From positions 3,410,001 through 3,474,000 of the forward strand of contig OZ223471.1 of NCBI GenBank assembly GCA_965140775.1: a stretch of DNA of 64,000 bases, given 5' to 3'. The notes beneath the pieces were generated by a model. The model did not search any database, was not told where the DNA came from, and worked only from the letters and a program-made list of their open reading frames with translations. Shown here piece after piece: positions 55,209 to 64,000 of this stretch. The stretch is from UBA6244 sp965140775 (lineage in GTDB: Bacteria; Bacteroidota; Bacteroidia; Bacteroidales; F082). How positions within the stretch are numbered: the first letter of the stretch is position 1; every line of letters begins with the position of its first letter. Both the position numbers and the translations under genes were made by a program.

Positions 55209-56747
55209 ATGTTAGTTAAAACGTATGGCAGCGCCATACATGGAATCGACGCACTTATTATTACCATCGAAGTTAATATTGGTAAAGGAATCAAGTTCTA
55301 TTTGGTAGGACTTCCCGACAATGCCGTGAAGGAAAGTCAGCAACGGATGGTGGCAGCCCTCGAAAATATCGGCTACCGCTTTCCCGGCCAGCGCATCGTT
55401 GTCAACATGGCACCTGCCGACATCAAAAAGGAAGGTTCTGCCTACGATTTACCCATTGTTATTGGGATTTTGGCAGCAAGCATGCAAGTAAACAGCGACA
55501 TGCTCGATCAATTTGTTATGATGGGCGAACTGTCGTTGGATGGTAGTTTAAAACCTATCAGGGGTGCCTTGCCAATTGCCCTTAAAGCCAGGGAACAAGG
55601 GTTTAAAGGGATTATTCTGCCCAAAGCAAACGCACCCGAAGCAGCCGTGGTAAAAGGCATTGAAACCTACGGATTCGATCACCTGAACGACGTCATCAAC
55701 ATGTTGGAGGGCCTATCGGATCCACAACCCATACAAGCCAATCTCGACGAGATCATCCATTCCTCCTTCAACAAATATGCCTTCGATTTCGAGGACGTAA
55801 AAGGACAGGAAAACATTAAGCGCGCCATGGAAATTGCCGCAGCAGGAGGACACAATGCCATCATGATTGGCCCTCCTGACTCCGGTAAAACCATGTTGGC
55901 CAAGCGATTACCCTCCATCCTGCCACCCATGACCCTGGAAGAGGCACTGGAAACCACCAAGATCCATTCGGTTGCCGGAATATTGGGAGAAAGCACAGGT
56001 TTGGTGGTCAACCGTCCCTACCGCTCACCTCACCACACCATCAGCGATGCAGGTTTGGTGGGAGGAGGCACCTATCCTCAACCGGGAGAAATTTCGCTGG
56101 CACAAAACGGAGTGCTTTTTTTGGATGAACTGCCTGAATTTAAACGCTCGGTACTTGAGGTGATGCGCCAGCCCATGGAAGACCGTGTGGTAACCATTTC
56201 GCGGGCACGCATTACTGTAACCTATCCGGCTTCATTCATGCTCATCGCCGCCATGAACCCTTGTCCGTGTGGTTATTACAACGACCCCCACCGCGATTGT
56301 GTTTGCTCACCGGGGGCCGTAAAAAACTACCTCAACAAAATTTCGGGTCCCCTACTCGACCGCATCGACCTTCACGTGGAAGTAACACCCGTACCCTTCA
56401 AAGACCTGGCCGAAACCCCAAAGGGCGAAAAGAGTCATCGAATCAGAGAGCGGGTGGTGGCAGCCAAAAAAATTCAGGAGCTCAGGTTTGCCGACAGTCT
56501 CAATATTTTCAGTAATGCGCAAATGTCGTCCCAAGACATCGATAAATATTGTATTTTGCAGCCGCAAGGAGAAAGTTTACTGAAAACAGCCATGGAACGT
56601 TTGAATCTCTCAGCCCGAGCATTTACAAGGATAAAAAAAGTGGCCCGAACCATCGCCGACCTGGACAATTCAGCCGATATCAAGGCCGAACATTTGGCGG
56701 AAGCCATCCAGTTCAGAAGCCTTGACAGAGAAAATTGGGGTGCCTGA
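55209..56747 (+). CDS. yifB: YifB/ComM Mg-chelatase-like AAA+ protein
   Basis: A 512-residue protein of the ComM/YifB family; in some bacteria ComM is a branch-migration helicase in natural transformation. An N-terminal Lon-protease-like S5 domain (about 1-165) precedes the Mg-chelatase AAA+ module with Walker A GPPDSGKT at 221-228 (Asp at the fourth position is less common) and Walker B LFLDELPEF near 303-311. The C-terminal domain follows CSPGAVKNYLNKISGPLLDRIDLHVEV. I preferred ATG 55209 over an in-frame TTG at 55200. Confidence 0.92.
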   Translation: MLVKTYGSAIHGIDALIITIEVNIGKGIKFYLVGLPDNAVKESQQRMVAALENIGYRFPGQRIVVNMAPADIKKEGSAYDLPIVIGILAASMQVNSDMLDQFVMMGELSLDGSLKPIRGALPIALKAREQGFKGIILPKANAPEAAVVKGIETYGFDHLNDVINMLEGLSDPQPIQANLDEIIHSSFNKYAFDFEDVKGQENIKRAMEIAAAGGHNAIMIGPPDSGKTMLAKRLPSILPPMTLEEALETTKIHSVAGILGESTGLVVNRPYRSPHHTISDAGLVGGGTYPQPGEISLAQNGVLFLDELPEFKRSVLEVMRQPMEDRVVTISRARITVTYPASFMLIAAMNPCPCGYYNDPHRDCVCSPGAVKNYLNKISGPLLDRIDLHVEVTPVPFKDLAETPKGEKSHRIRERVVAAKKIQELRFADSLNIFSNAQMSSQDIDKYCILQPQGESLLKTAMERLNLSARAFTRIKKVARTIADLDNSADIKAEHLAEAIQFRSLDRENWGA

Positions 56748-56801
56748 GCCGAGGTAATTCATTTCCGGACATGGTATTTTATTAAAATGTACCGTTAAAG
56801 G

Positions 56802-57224
56802 ATGAACAATAAAAGGGACAATTACACCATTGAGGATATCAACCGCCTCAACAACAATACCATGATGGAACATCTTGGCATTGAATACACCGAAGCCTCT
56901 CCGGGCTGCATCAAAGCTACCATGCCTGTTGATCACCGTACCCACCAACCCATGGGACTTCTTCATGGCGGAGCCAGCGTGGCACTCGCCGAATCGGTGG
57001 GCAGCATAGGGTCGGCGCTTTTGGTTGACCTGGAACATTATTCTGTGGTGGGGGCTCAAATCACAGCCAATCACCTGCGGAGCGTTACCGACGGGATAGT
57101 GATGGCCGAAGCCAAAATTATCCATCAGGGACGAAACACCCATGTGTGGAATATCGACATTACCGACGAAAGGGGAAGAACCATTTCCACCTGCCGGCTC
57201 ACCAATTTTATCCTAAAAAAATGA
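56802..57224 (+). CDS. Hotdog thioesterase, probable DHNA-CoA thioesterase
   Basis: A 140-residue hotdog protein of the YdiI/MenI type: HQPMGLLHGGASVALAES (about 48-65) with the catalytic Glu, and later AEAKIIHQGRNTHVWNIDI. MenI hydrolyses 1,4-dihydroxy-2-naphthoyl-CoA, the step between MenB and MenA. Its position as first gene of the men cluster, overlapping menF by four bases (ATGA), supports that role; the substrate is inferred from context. Confidence 0.85.
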   Translation: MNNKRDNYTIEDINRLNNNTMMEHLGIEYTEASPGCIKATMPVDHRTHQPMGLLHGGASVALAESVGSIGSALLVDLEHYSVVGAQITANHLRSVTDGIVMAEAKIIHQGRNTHVWNIDITDERGRTISTCRLTNFILKK

Positions 57225-58345
57225 TTTCCAGCCCGCCCACAAACACCATCAATTTGCTTTTGCAAAAAGGCATCCCTTTTGCCATTTATCGATTGCCTGA
57301 CACCCATGAAGACGTGCTGGTATGTCAGAAAAACAAAGAAGTGGGTGAAATCGACATTCTCGACATCAACGAATTTTCCGGATTTGTGGTGGCACCTTTC
57401 AAATGTGCCCGTACCGGCATGGGATTCCTGATTAAGCCCGACTTTATCCTTCACGGAGAAGAAATACCTCCTGCATTTTTCCAATTTTTGGAAGAAAGCG
57501 AGGACGTTATCAACCACGATCCCCCCATCGACAACCATGTAATCAGTCGTCATGCCTACCTCAACAACACCGAATACCTCATCAATCTGCTTCAAAAAGA
57601 ACAACTGCACAAGGTGGTATTTTCGAGGGTGATATCCAACCCACTACATTCAGGGTACTCGGCAGGGGCATTTTACGCCCAATTAACCAACGACTATCCC
57701 GAAGCTTTTGTTTATCTGTTTCACATACCAAATCAGGGCACCTGGGCAGGGGCCACACCCGAATCGCTGCTGTCGTTAAACGATCGTCAGGCAGCTACGA
57801 TGTCGTTGGCAGGTACACGACCCTATCATCCCGATACCACCGGAGTGCCTTGGTCGGAAAAAGACACCAAAGAACAATCGTATGTTTCCCAATTCATTGG
57901 TAACCTGTTATCTGAAATTGGCATCTCCAACTATCAGGTGAGCCCACCCACGTCCAAGCGGGCAGGTCATTTGGAACACCGGCTAACCCGGTTCACCATT
58001 CCCATCGACGAGCTTTCCGACAAAACAGGTAAAATCATCATGGGCCTGCATCCCACCCCGGCAGTATGTGGTTTGCCAAAAGGAGATGCCTACCATTTGA
58101 TTATGCGTGCCGAGCAACACGACCGAAGGTTCTATACCGGTTTTCTGGGGCCGTGGAACCTGCAGGAAAAATCACACCTTTTTGTAAATCTTCGATGTGC
58201 AGAGATGGGTTCTGACGGATACAATATTTATGTGGGTGGAGGATTAACAGCCGATTCGGTAGCAGAACGTGAATGGGACGAAACTGTATTAAAATCGCAA
58301 ACGTTGATGTCGGTGATGGAAAAAATACAGAAATTTGCCCCATGA
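57221..58345 (+). CDS. menF: Isochorismate synthase
   Basis: A 374-residue chorismate-binding enzyme, first dedicated step to menaquinone. The ADC synthase/isochorismate synthase core has KVVFSRV, TPESLLSL, LAGTRPYHP, and the C-terminal LHPTPAVCGLPKGDAY plus FYTGFLGPW. ATG 57221 overlaps the thioesterase stop (ATGA) and is the expected start; an upstream in-frame ATG lies inside the thioesterase gene. The stop overlaps menD by four bases. EntC-like siderophore synthesis is unlikely given the neighbours. Confidence 0.94.
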   Translation: MISSPPTNTINLLLQKGIPFAIYRLPDTHEDVLVCQKNKEVGEIDILDINEFSGFVVAPFKCARTGMGFLIKPDFILHGEEIPPAFFQFLEESEDVINHDPPIDNHVISRHAYLNNTEYLINLLQKEQLHKVVFSRVISNPLHSGYSAGAFYAQLTNDYPEAFVYLFHIPNQGTWAGATPESLLSLNDRQAATMSLAGTRPYHPDTTGVPWSEKDTKEQSYVSQFIGNLLSEIGISNYQVSPPTSKRAGHLEHRLTRFTIPIDELSDKTGKIIMGLHPTPAVCGLPKGDAYHLIMRAEQHDRRFYTGFLGPWNLQEKSHLFVNLRCAEMGSDGYNIYVGGGLTADSVAEREWDETVLKSQTLMSVMEKIQKFAP

Positions 58346-60027
58346 CCACCGACAAAAAATCTGTAGCCCTATTGGCCGACCTTCTGACCAAGCGAGGACT
58401 TCAACACCTCGTGCACTCTCCGGGCTCGCGCAATGCACCCATTATCATCGCCTTCAGCCACTGTGAGCAAGTTGAAATAACCACCTGCGTGGACGAAAGA
58501 AGCGCCGCCTTTTACGCCATGGGACTGGCTTTGGAAACCGGAAAACCCGTGGCCATCGATTGTACCTCGGGTACCGCACCACTCAATTATGCCCCGGCCA
58601 TTGCAGAAGCCTATTATCAACAGATTCCATTGTTGGTTTTAACTGCAGACCGATCGGCGAAGCACGTGAACATCGGTGACGGCCAAACCATCAATCAAAA
58701 CAACGTATTTACCAATTATGTAAAAAAGAGCTTTACACTTCCTCAGGAAATTGATGAAGCTGCTGATTTTTCACATGCAGAAAAACTGATCAATGAGGCC
58801 ATCACTACCTGCATTGATCCTGCACCGGGACCCGTGCACATCAACATTCCACTCGACGAACCCCTGTATCAACAAAACCAGGAAGTGATTGAAGGAGTGG
58901 CTGTTGTTCACGAAAGTAATGAAAGCCGTTCCAATCCAATACTGCCCAGGCACCTGGTCGAACACCTGAAGAAAAGCCCAAAGGTGATGGTCGTTGCCGG
59001 ACAAATGAAACCCGACAAAAAACTGAACGAACAACTGAACCTGTTGCGGCAGAAAAAAAACACGGTGATCCTCACCGAAACCACTTCCAACTTGTATCAT
59101 CCCGATGATATTGACGGTATCGACAATGTGGTTTCCACCATTCAACCAAAGGAAGTGCTTGAGTTTACGCCGGATGTATTGATCACCTTTGGAGGAGCCA
59201 TCGTTTCGAAGATGATAAAAAAATTCCTTCGCGACAACAGTCCCCAACACCATTGGCACCTATCTGCATCAGGAGAAAAATTGGATACCTATTTCTGCCT
59301 CAGTGGCACCTTCAAGGCAAATCCGGCAGAAGTTATGGAGTTGCTAAGTCAACACATCACCTCCGATTCATCTGATTTTAAGTCGCGATGGTTGTCGAGG
59401 AAAAAGAAAGTAAACCAAATAAGAGACGCTTTTTTAAATAATCAGGAATATTGCGACCTCAAAGTTTTCGACCACATACGCAAACAACTACCTAAAGGGG
59501 TCAACCTCCATTTGGGAAACAGCACACCGGTAAGGTATTCGCAACTGTTTGGAAGCACCCCCAATACCACCTACTACAGCAACCGTGGGGTGAGTGGCAT
59601 CGATGGGCAAATATCCACCGCTGCGGGCATCGCCACCGCTTCACCCGAAAAACTTAACATTTTGATTACAGGTGATTTGGGATTTCTATACGACAACCAT
59701 GGCTTGTTACTTCTCCCCCATTGTCCCAATTTGAAAATCATCGTCATCAACAATCAGGGCGGAGGAATTTTCAGGTTTATCCCCGGACCGGATACCGTTG
59801 CTGGATTTGAGGAGTATTTTGAGGCAAAACACCAACTTAATTTTGAACACCTCGCCAAGGCTTTTCATGTGGAATACGCGAAAGCACGAAACATCAAAGA
59901 ATTAAACGAGGTATTGCCGACATTTTTCAACAACTCATCCGGATCGATGGTACTGGAAGTACAAACACCTTCGGAGCTCAATGCAGAAATCCTGCGACAA
60001 TATTTTAAAACACTGAAAGAAAGTTAG
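58342..60027 (+). CDS. menD: SEPHCHC synthase
   Basis: A 561-residue thiamine-diphosphate enzyme joining isochorismate and 2-oxoglutarate. The N-terminal part has HSPGSRNAP, the ThDP glutamate in TTCVDERSAAFYAMG, and GTAPLNYAPAIAEAYYQQIP. The C-terminal ThDP-binding motif is GDLGFLYDNHGLL through NNQGGGIFRF. ATG 58342 overlaps menF by four bases. Its stop codon interlocks with that of the convergent sfsA gene. Confidence 0.95.
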   Translation: MTTDKKSVALLADLLTKRGLQHLVHSPGSRNAPIIIAFSHCEQVEITTCVDERSAAFYAMGLALETGKPVAIDCTSGTAPLNYAPAIAEAYYQQIPLLVLTADRSAKHVNIGDGQTINQNNVFTNYVKKSFTLPQEIDEAADFSHAEKLINEAITTCIDPAPGPVHINIPLDEPLYQQNQEVIEGVAVVHESNESRSNPILPRHLVEHLKKSPKVMVVAGQMKPDKKLNEQLNLLRQKKNTVILTETTSNLYHPDDIDGIDNVVSTIQPKEVLEFTPDVLITFGGAIVSKMIKKFLRDNSPQHHWHLSASGEKLDTYFCLSGTFKANPAEVMELLSQHITSDSSDFKSRWLSRKKKVNQIRDAFLNNQEYCDLKVFDHIRKQLPKGVNLHLGNSTPVRYSQLFGSTPNTTYYSNRGVSGIDGQISTAAGIATASPEKLNILITGDLGFLYDNHGLLLLPHCPNLKIIVINNQGGGIFRFIPGPDTVAGFEEYFEAKHQLNFEHLAKAFHVEYAKARNIKELNEVLPTFFNNSSGSMVLEVQTPSELNAEILRQYFKTLKES

Positions 60028-60725
60028 TACGAAGGAAGCTGCCACGGTAATTCGCCTGCCAACACAATCCTTTCCGGACTCACCCGTGCTTGTACCACGA
60101 TGATTTCCACGCCATGCCGGTGGGCATTCACCAAGGCTCTTCCATACTCAGGATCAATCTCCATGGCAGGAGCAAACATGTCCACATCCATGCGTTGCAC
60201 CACATACAACATCACCGCCCGCATTCCTTGCTGTTTCACTTCAACCAGTGTATCCAGGTGCTTTCGTCCACGGGTGGTAACTGCATCCGGAAAAAGCGCC
60301 AGATTTCCTGCTTTCATGGTCACATTCTTCACTTCGATAAAGCATTTTTCGTCTTCCTTTTCTGCCAGCAAGTCGAACCGGCTGTTTCCAAATTTCACCT
60401 CAGGGGTAACTTTTGAATAACCCGTAAGTTTTTCAATTGCACCTTCACTCACCCAGCGATAAGCCAATTTGTTGGGCATCATGGTATTTACTCCCACCCA
60501 CCCTTCGTTGATGAAAATCATCTCCCAGGTATAACGGGTTTTGCGTTTGGGATTTTCGGAAAGAGAGAGAAAAACAGGCGCGTTGGCTTCTAAACAGGAG
60601 TTCATGGAACCCGAGTTGGTACAATGAGCCACCACTTCTGAACCATCCTGCAGCAGGATGTCGGCCAAAAAACGCTTGTACCTTCGGATAAGCCTTCCTG
60701 AAATGAGCTGATTATTAAAATCCAT
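60024..60725 (-). CDS. sfsA: SfsA-family nuclease/sugar fermentation protein
   Basis: A 233-residue SfsA protein; the E. coli homologue was linked to maltose regulation and the C-terminal fold is a PD-(D/E)XK-like nuclease. Family blocks are GRLIRRYKRFLADILLQDG, HCTNSGSM, the FIEVKNVT catalytic strand, FPDAVTTRGRKHLDTL, and PEYGRALVNAHRHGVEI. ATG 60725 is four bases after a perfect minus-strand -7 box. It runs opposite the men genes and its stop (60026-60024) overlaps menD's. Confidence 0.92.
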   Translation of the reverse strand: MDFNNQLISGRLIRRYKRFLADILLQDGSEVVAHCTNSGSMNSCLEANAPVFLSLSENPKRKTRYTWEMIFINEGWVGVNTMMPNKLAYRWVSEGAIEKLTGYSKVTPEVKFGNSRFDLLAEKEDEKCFIEVKNVTMKAGNLALFPDAVTTRGRKHLDTLVEVKQQGMRAVMLYVVQRMDVDMFAPAMEIDPEYGRALVNAHRHGVEIIVVQARVSPERIVLAGELPWQLPSY

Positions 60726-60729
60726 GGGG

Positions 60730-60737
60730 CAAAAGTA
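60730..60737 (-). promoter_or_regulatory. -7 box abutting the sfsA start codon
   Basis: Minus strand TACTTTTG, a perfect TAnnTTTG match, with four bases between it and the sfsA ATG (60725-60723), the same spacing as at nudix and pyrE. No clear -33 TTG. Confidence 0.5.
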
Positions 60738-60811
60738 GGTAATGCGGTGGTATGACCCCATGATGCCCATGTTTTTTATATATTCGTTGCCTCAACTTTA
60801 AATCAAAAATC

Positions 60812-61633
60812 ATGTCACAACGCGAATGGAAATCCATGCGAGATTTTGAGGAAATCAAGCTCGAATACTGGAATCATATAGCTAAAATCACCATCAACCG
60901 ACCACGATACTACAACGCCTTTACCCCAACTACCACCACCGAAATGGCAGTAGCATTGGAGATACTGCGAGAAGATCAGGAAGTGTACACCATCATTCTC
61001 ACCGGGGAAGGCGACAAAGCCTTTTGCAGTGGCGGCGATCAAAACGTGAAAGGAAAAGGCGGATATATCGGTAAGGATGGCATTCCCCGATTGAATGTGC
61101 TGGATGTTCAACGCAAGATCAGGTCGATGCCTAAACCCGTGATTGCCATGGTTAATGGTTTTGCCATTGGAGGCGGACATGTGCTGCATGTGGTATGCGA
61201 CATGACCATTGCTTCCGACAATGCCCGCTTTGGACAGACAGGGCCAAAGGTGGGCAGCTTTGACGCCGGACTGGGATCCTCGTATCTGGCCAGCATCGTG
61301 GGTCAGAAAAAGGCACGCGAAATTTGGTTTTTAAACAAACAATACACCGCCGCCGAAGCCCTCGACATGGGTTTGGTAAACAAGGTTGTTCCGCTCCACC
61401 AGTTGGAAGATGAAACCGTGGACTGGTGCCTCACCATGCATCAACGCAGCCCCATGGCCTTGCGCATGATCAAGTTGGGAATGAACGCAGAACTCGACGG
61501 GCAAATTGGTTTACAGGAATTTGCCGGCAATGCCACCCTACTGTATTATCTAACCGATGAAGCGCAGGAAGGTAAACATGCCTTTCTGGAAAAACGCGAC
61601 CCCGATTTTCATCAATACCCCAAATTTCCCTGA
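60812..61633 (+). CDS. menB: 1,4-dihydroxy-2-naphthoyl-CoA synthase
   Basis: A 273-residue crotonase-fold enzyme closing the naphthoate ring. The oxyanion region CSGGDQNVKGKGGYIGKDG (near 72-90), NGFAIGGGHVLHVVCDMTIAS, and FGQTGPKVGSFDAGLGSSY are diagnostic. The Gly in QTGPKVG marks the bicarbonate-dependent (type I) MenB rather than the Asp-bearing type II. Length is normal. It starts a second plus-strand block after sfsA; menA begins two bases past its stop. Confidence 0.96.
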   Translation: MSQREWKSMRDFEEIKLEYWNHIAKITINRPRYYNAFTPTTTTEMAVALEILREDQEVYTIILTGEGDKAFCSGGDQNVKGKGGYIGKDGIPRLNVLDVQRKIRSMPKPVIAMVNGFAIGGGHVLHVVCDMTIASDNARFGQTGPKVGSFDAGLGSSYLASIVGQKKAREIWFLNKQYTAAEALDMGLVNKVVPLHQLEDETVDWCLTMHQRSPMALRMIKLGMNAELDGQIGLQEFAGNATLLYYLTDEAQEGKHAFLEKRDPDFHQYPKFP

Positions 61634-61635
61634 CC

Positions 61636-62559
61636 TTGACACCGCCAACCAAAAACCCGCGTAAGTGGATGGCCTGGATAAAGGCAGCACGTTTGCGCAC
61701 CTTGCCCCTTGCCCTTTCCAGCGTGATCATGGGAAGTTTTTTGGCCATCGATGCAGGACATTACAAACCATGGGTCATTGGACTGGCCTTGCTCACGACC
61801 CTATTTTTGCAAATCCTGTCAAATTTTGCCAACGATTACGGCGATTCGGCCAAGGGAACCGACAATGAACACCGACTTGGGCCCATGCGTACCGTGCAAA
61901 GTGGCGAAATTTCTCATAGCGAAATGCGCAAAGGAATTGCCGTTATGGTGTTGTTATCACTGGTTTCGGGTGTTCTGCTGATATATGTGGCATTGGGAAC
62001 CCAATGGATAAAGGGCTTACTTTTTTTGTTGTTGGGTGTGGCTTCCATAGCTGCTGCCATAAAATATGTGGTTGGGGAAAACGCCTATGGTTACCGGGGA
62101 TTGGGCGATATATTTGTATTTCTGTTTTTTGGATTGGCAGGCGTTGCGGGAACCTATTACCTCAATACACTCAGTCTGCCTTGGGATATTTGGTTGCCCG
62201 CAGCGGCTCTGGGGTTTTTCAGTACGGGAGTACTCAACCTCAACAACATGCGCGATGCCGACAACGATCTGCGTTCCGGAAAAATCACCATTCCGGTACG
62301 ATTGGGACCCTCATATGCCAAAATCTACCATATGATGCTCATCCTGTTTGGCTGGACCTCCGCCTTCCTGTTCAATTATATAAATCACCTCGACATCACC
62401 CAATGGATGTATGCAGTGGTGCTTCCCTTGTTTGTTTTGGATTTGATAAAAATTGTACGCACAAAAAATCCCAGGGCACTGGATCCCTTTCTGAAAAAAC
62501 TTGCTTTGAGCACCCTCACCTTCACCATTCTGTTTGGAATAAGCCTGATTGCCTTTTAA
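61636..62559 (+). CDS. menA: 1,4-dihydroxy-2-naphthoate prenyltransferase
   Basis: A 307-residue UbiA-family membrane prenyltransferase with about nine helices, adding the isoprenoid tail to DHNA. The first Asp motif is NFANDYGDSAKGTDNEHRLG (about 57-76) and the second MRDADNDLRSGKITIPVRLG (about 199-218). The start is likely TTG 61636, two bases after the menB stop; homologues carry about 8-15 residues before the conserved AARLRTLPL, which fits. The alternative is ATG 61669. Confidence 0.94.
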   Translation: MTPPTKNPRKWMAWIKAARLRTLPLALSSVIMGSFLAIDAGHYKPWVIGLALLTTLFLQILSNFANDYGDSAKGTDNEHRLGPMRTVQSGEISHSEMRKGIAVMVLLSLVSGVLLIYVALGTQWIKGLLFLLLGVASIAAAIKYVVGENAYGYRGLGDIFVFLFFGLAGVAGTYYLNTLSLPWDIWLPAAALGFFSTGVLNLNNMRDADNDLRSGKITIPVRLGPSYAKIYHMMLILFGWTSAFLFNYINHLDITQWMYAVVLPLFVLDLIKIVRTKNPRALDPFLKKLALSTLTFTILFGISLIAF

Positions 62560-62597
62560 ACCGGTCTTGATTTTTTGTATTTTTACATAAAAAAGTC

Positions 62598-63659
62598 ATG
62601 CTCTCAGCCCGTTATTTTCCATACCGCCTGATTTTTAAATTCGATGCTGGAACCTCCCGTGGAATTTTGAAAAATAAGGACTCCTGGTTTATTGAGGTTT
62701 GGAACAAAGATGCCCCCGAAATACGGGGAATTGGCGAATGTAGCCTGATACCCGGATTGAGTCCCGACCGAACCGCCGGCATAGAAGCCAAATTGAGAGA
62801 AATCTGCCAGAACATCAACCAACTTGATGAACGCCTGAGGCAAAGCCTGCTTGATTTTCCGGCCATCAGGTTTGGTTTGGAAACGGCATTGCAGGACCTC
62901 AAAACAGGAGGAAAAAGAATTTTATATCCTTCACCCTTTACTGAAGGAATTGCCTCCATCCCCATCAACGGGCTTATTTGGATGGGAAAATATAAGGAGA
63001 TGCTGGAACGCATTCATCAAAAAATAAACGATGGCTTCCGGTGTTTAAAAATGAAAGTGGGTGCCATCGCTTTCGATGAAGAAATCAAACTCTTACAACT
63101 TATCCGACACGAGTTTTCATCCGAAAGTCTTGAACTGCGATTGGATGCCAACGGTGCTTTTGAAACCGCCAATGCCATGCAAAAGCTGGAACGGCTGGCC
63201 ATTTTCAACATCCACTCCATCGAGCAGCCCATCCGTCCACGGCAATGGGAACACATGGCCGAGCTTTGCCGAAAAAGCCCCATCCCCACTGCCCTGGATG
63301 AAGAGCTGATTGGTATCAGAAGCAGCAGCGAATTGTCGAGGATGTTGCAATATATTCGACCGAAATACGTGATACTCAAGCCCAGCCTGATTGGTGGGAT
63401 TGCCATGGCCAACAGTTTTATACAAGCGGCCAACAGCAACCGGATTGGGTGGTGGGTAACCTCAGCTTTGGAATCGAATGTCGGACTCAACGCCATTGCC
63501 CAATGGACTTACACACTGCAAAACCCACTGCCTCAAGGCTTGGGAACGGGCCAACTGTTTACCAACAACGTGGAATCGCCGCTGCACATGGATTCGGGCC
63601 GATTGCATTACCAACCCGAAGGTAAGTGGAACCTAAATCCTTTGTTTAAAAAACCCTGA
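62598..63659 (+). CDS. menC: o-succinylbenzoate synthase
   Basis: A 353-residue enolase-superfamily dehydratase. The catalytic KxK is in CLKMKVGA (near 152-158), the first metal Asp in LRLDANGAF, later Glu in SIEQP, Asp in ALDEEL, and the second catalytic Lys in ILKPSLIGG. The order and length fit MenC of Bacteroidota. It is 38 bases after menA and followed three bases later by menE. Confidence 0.93.
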   Translation: MLSARYFPYRLIFKFDAGTSRGILKNKDSWFIEVWNKDAPEIRGIGECSLIPGLSPDRTAGIEAKLREICQNINQLDERLRQSLLDFPAIRFGLETALQDLKTGGKRILYPSPFTEGIASIPINGLIWMGKYKEMLERIHQKINDGFRCLKMKVGAIAFDEEIKLLQLIRHEFSSESLELRLDANGAFETANAMQKLERLAIFNIHSIEQPIRPRQWEHMAELCRKSPIPTALDEELIGIRSSSELSRMLQYIRPKYVILKPSLIGGIAMANSFIQAANSNRIGWWVTSALESNVGLNAIAQWTYTLQNPLPQGLGTGQLFTNNVESPLHMDSGRLHYQPEGKWNLNPLFKKP

Positions 63660-63662
63660 TAC

Positions 63663-64000
63663 ATGAAAATCTATTTCGAACATCAGGTAGCTACATTGGA
63701 TGAATTTTTAATTCAGTGCCGGGAGCGACTCATGCTATCGACCCCGGAACCATGGGAAAGGGCAGTTTTTCAATTTATGATCGATTGGCACAACGCAAGC
63801 CCTGTGGTGGAAGTGACCACATCAGGCTCTACCGGAACAGCCAAAACCATCCAACTACCCAAAAAATACATGAGGATCAGTGCCCAATCCACCTTAAAAT
63901 TTCTGAACATTCCCCGAAACAGCACCGCCTGGCTATGTCTTCCGGCCAACTACATAGCGGGTAAAATGATGATTGTAAGAGCTTTAGAAGGAAATATGGA
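63663..64000 (+). CDS. menE: o-succinylbenzoate-CoA ligase, 5' part only
   Basis: An open frame of at least 112 codons from ATG 63663 that runs off the window. It carries the AMP-binding phosphate loop TTSGSTGTAK (residues 52-61) followed by IQLPKKYMRISAQSTLKFL and LCLPANYIAGKMMIVRALEG, as in MenE, which makes OSB-CoA. The location directly after menC supports the assignment. The C-terminal catalytic domain is outside the window. Confidence 0.9.
   Translation, partial: MKIYFEHQVATLDEFLIQCRERLMLSTPEPWERAVFQFMIDWHNASPVVEVTTSGSTGTAKTIQLPKKYMRISAQSTLKFLNIPRNSTAWLCLPANYIAGKMMIVRALEGNM

Overview
The window looks like chromosomal core sequence of a Bacteroidota bacterium, most likely from the Bacteroidales/Marinilabiliales side. 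The evidence is: many start regions carry the Bacteroidota -7 box TAnnTTTG; start regions mostly lack a purine-rich ribosome binding site; there are Bacteroidota-typical families (DUF5686 protein, HU/CCDC81-SPOR protein, GldB-like lipoprotein, PorT-like barrels, a long SecA with a PPXD insertion); and the gene order nudix / pyrE-SRPBCC / birA / rsfS-ftsH-LUD-cdsA-psd is familiar from this phylum. Base composition is in the mid-40s % GC by eye (not counted). The first 1.3 kb is visibly more AT-rich. I see no rRNA, tRNA, CRISPR array, intact insertion sequence or prophage.

Layout. 1-1314: AT-rich, poorly coding, with a likely gene remnant and one GFA-type zinc protein. 1315-10760: mostly plus-strand housekeeping and envelope genes (SpoU methylase, M20 dipeptidase, MazG-like, DUF5686, AI-2E/YtxH/holin-like set), plus rlmL-like on the minus strand beside a palindromic and heptad-repeat intergenic region (3436-3935). 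10781-21056: a minus-strand run, nudix > coaD > TlpA-like > secA > small secreted protein > patatin/BamA-like > pyrH > frr. 21137-27761: pyrE-SRPBCC, birA (minus), then rsfS-ftsH-LUD-cdsA-psd. 27773-36961: HAD nucleotidase, hotdog thioesterase-gapA, lpxK>punA>lpxH (minus), nif3-zinc ribbon, TPR protein, tpx. 36962-37567: a 600-base gene-free stretch with an array of small palindromes. 37568-43332: minus-strand ispE, TonB receptor, YdfG-like SDR, acyl-CoA ligase. 43467-50974: plus-strand GH3 ligase, barrel protein, dNK, kdsB, HU-SPOR, trmB, ATL, Mrp/ApbC, Nfu. 51004-55136: nadE and a pair of divergent barrel proteins, then gldB-like. 55209-64000: yifB and the menaquinone cluster (thioesterase-menF-menD-[sfsA, opposite strand]-menB-menA-menC-menE), cut by the window end inside menE.

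Functional themes are menaquinone synthesis (seven of the pathway steps, menH not visible), lipid A/KDO and phospholipid synthesis (lpxH, lpxK, kdsB, cdsA, psd), RNA modification and translation (TrmH, RlmL, TrmB, RsfS, Frr), protein export and quality control (SecA, FtsH), and nucleotide metabolism (pyrE, pyrH, punA, dNK, MazG, nudix).

I did not find a clear undescribed defence or mobile system. The points most worth a second look are several -7 boxes placed four bases before the start codon (predicted leaderless mRNAs), a GH3 amino-acid ligase coupled to an outer-membrane protein, the HU-SPOR fusion, an Mrp ATPase without its CxxC cluster ligand next to Nfu, and two families of short palindromic intergenic repeats.
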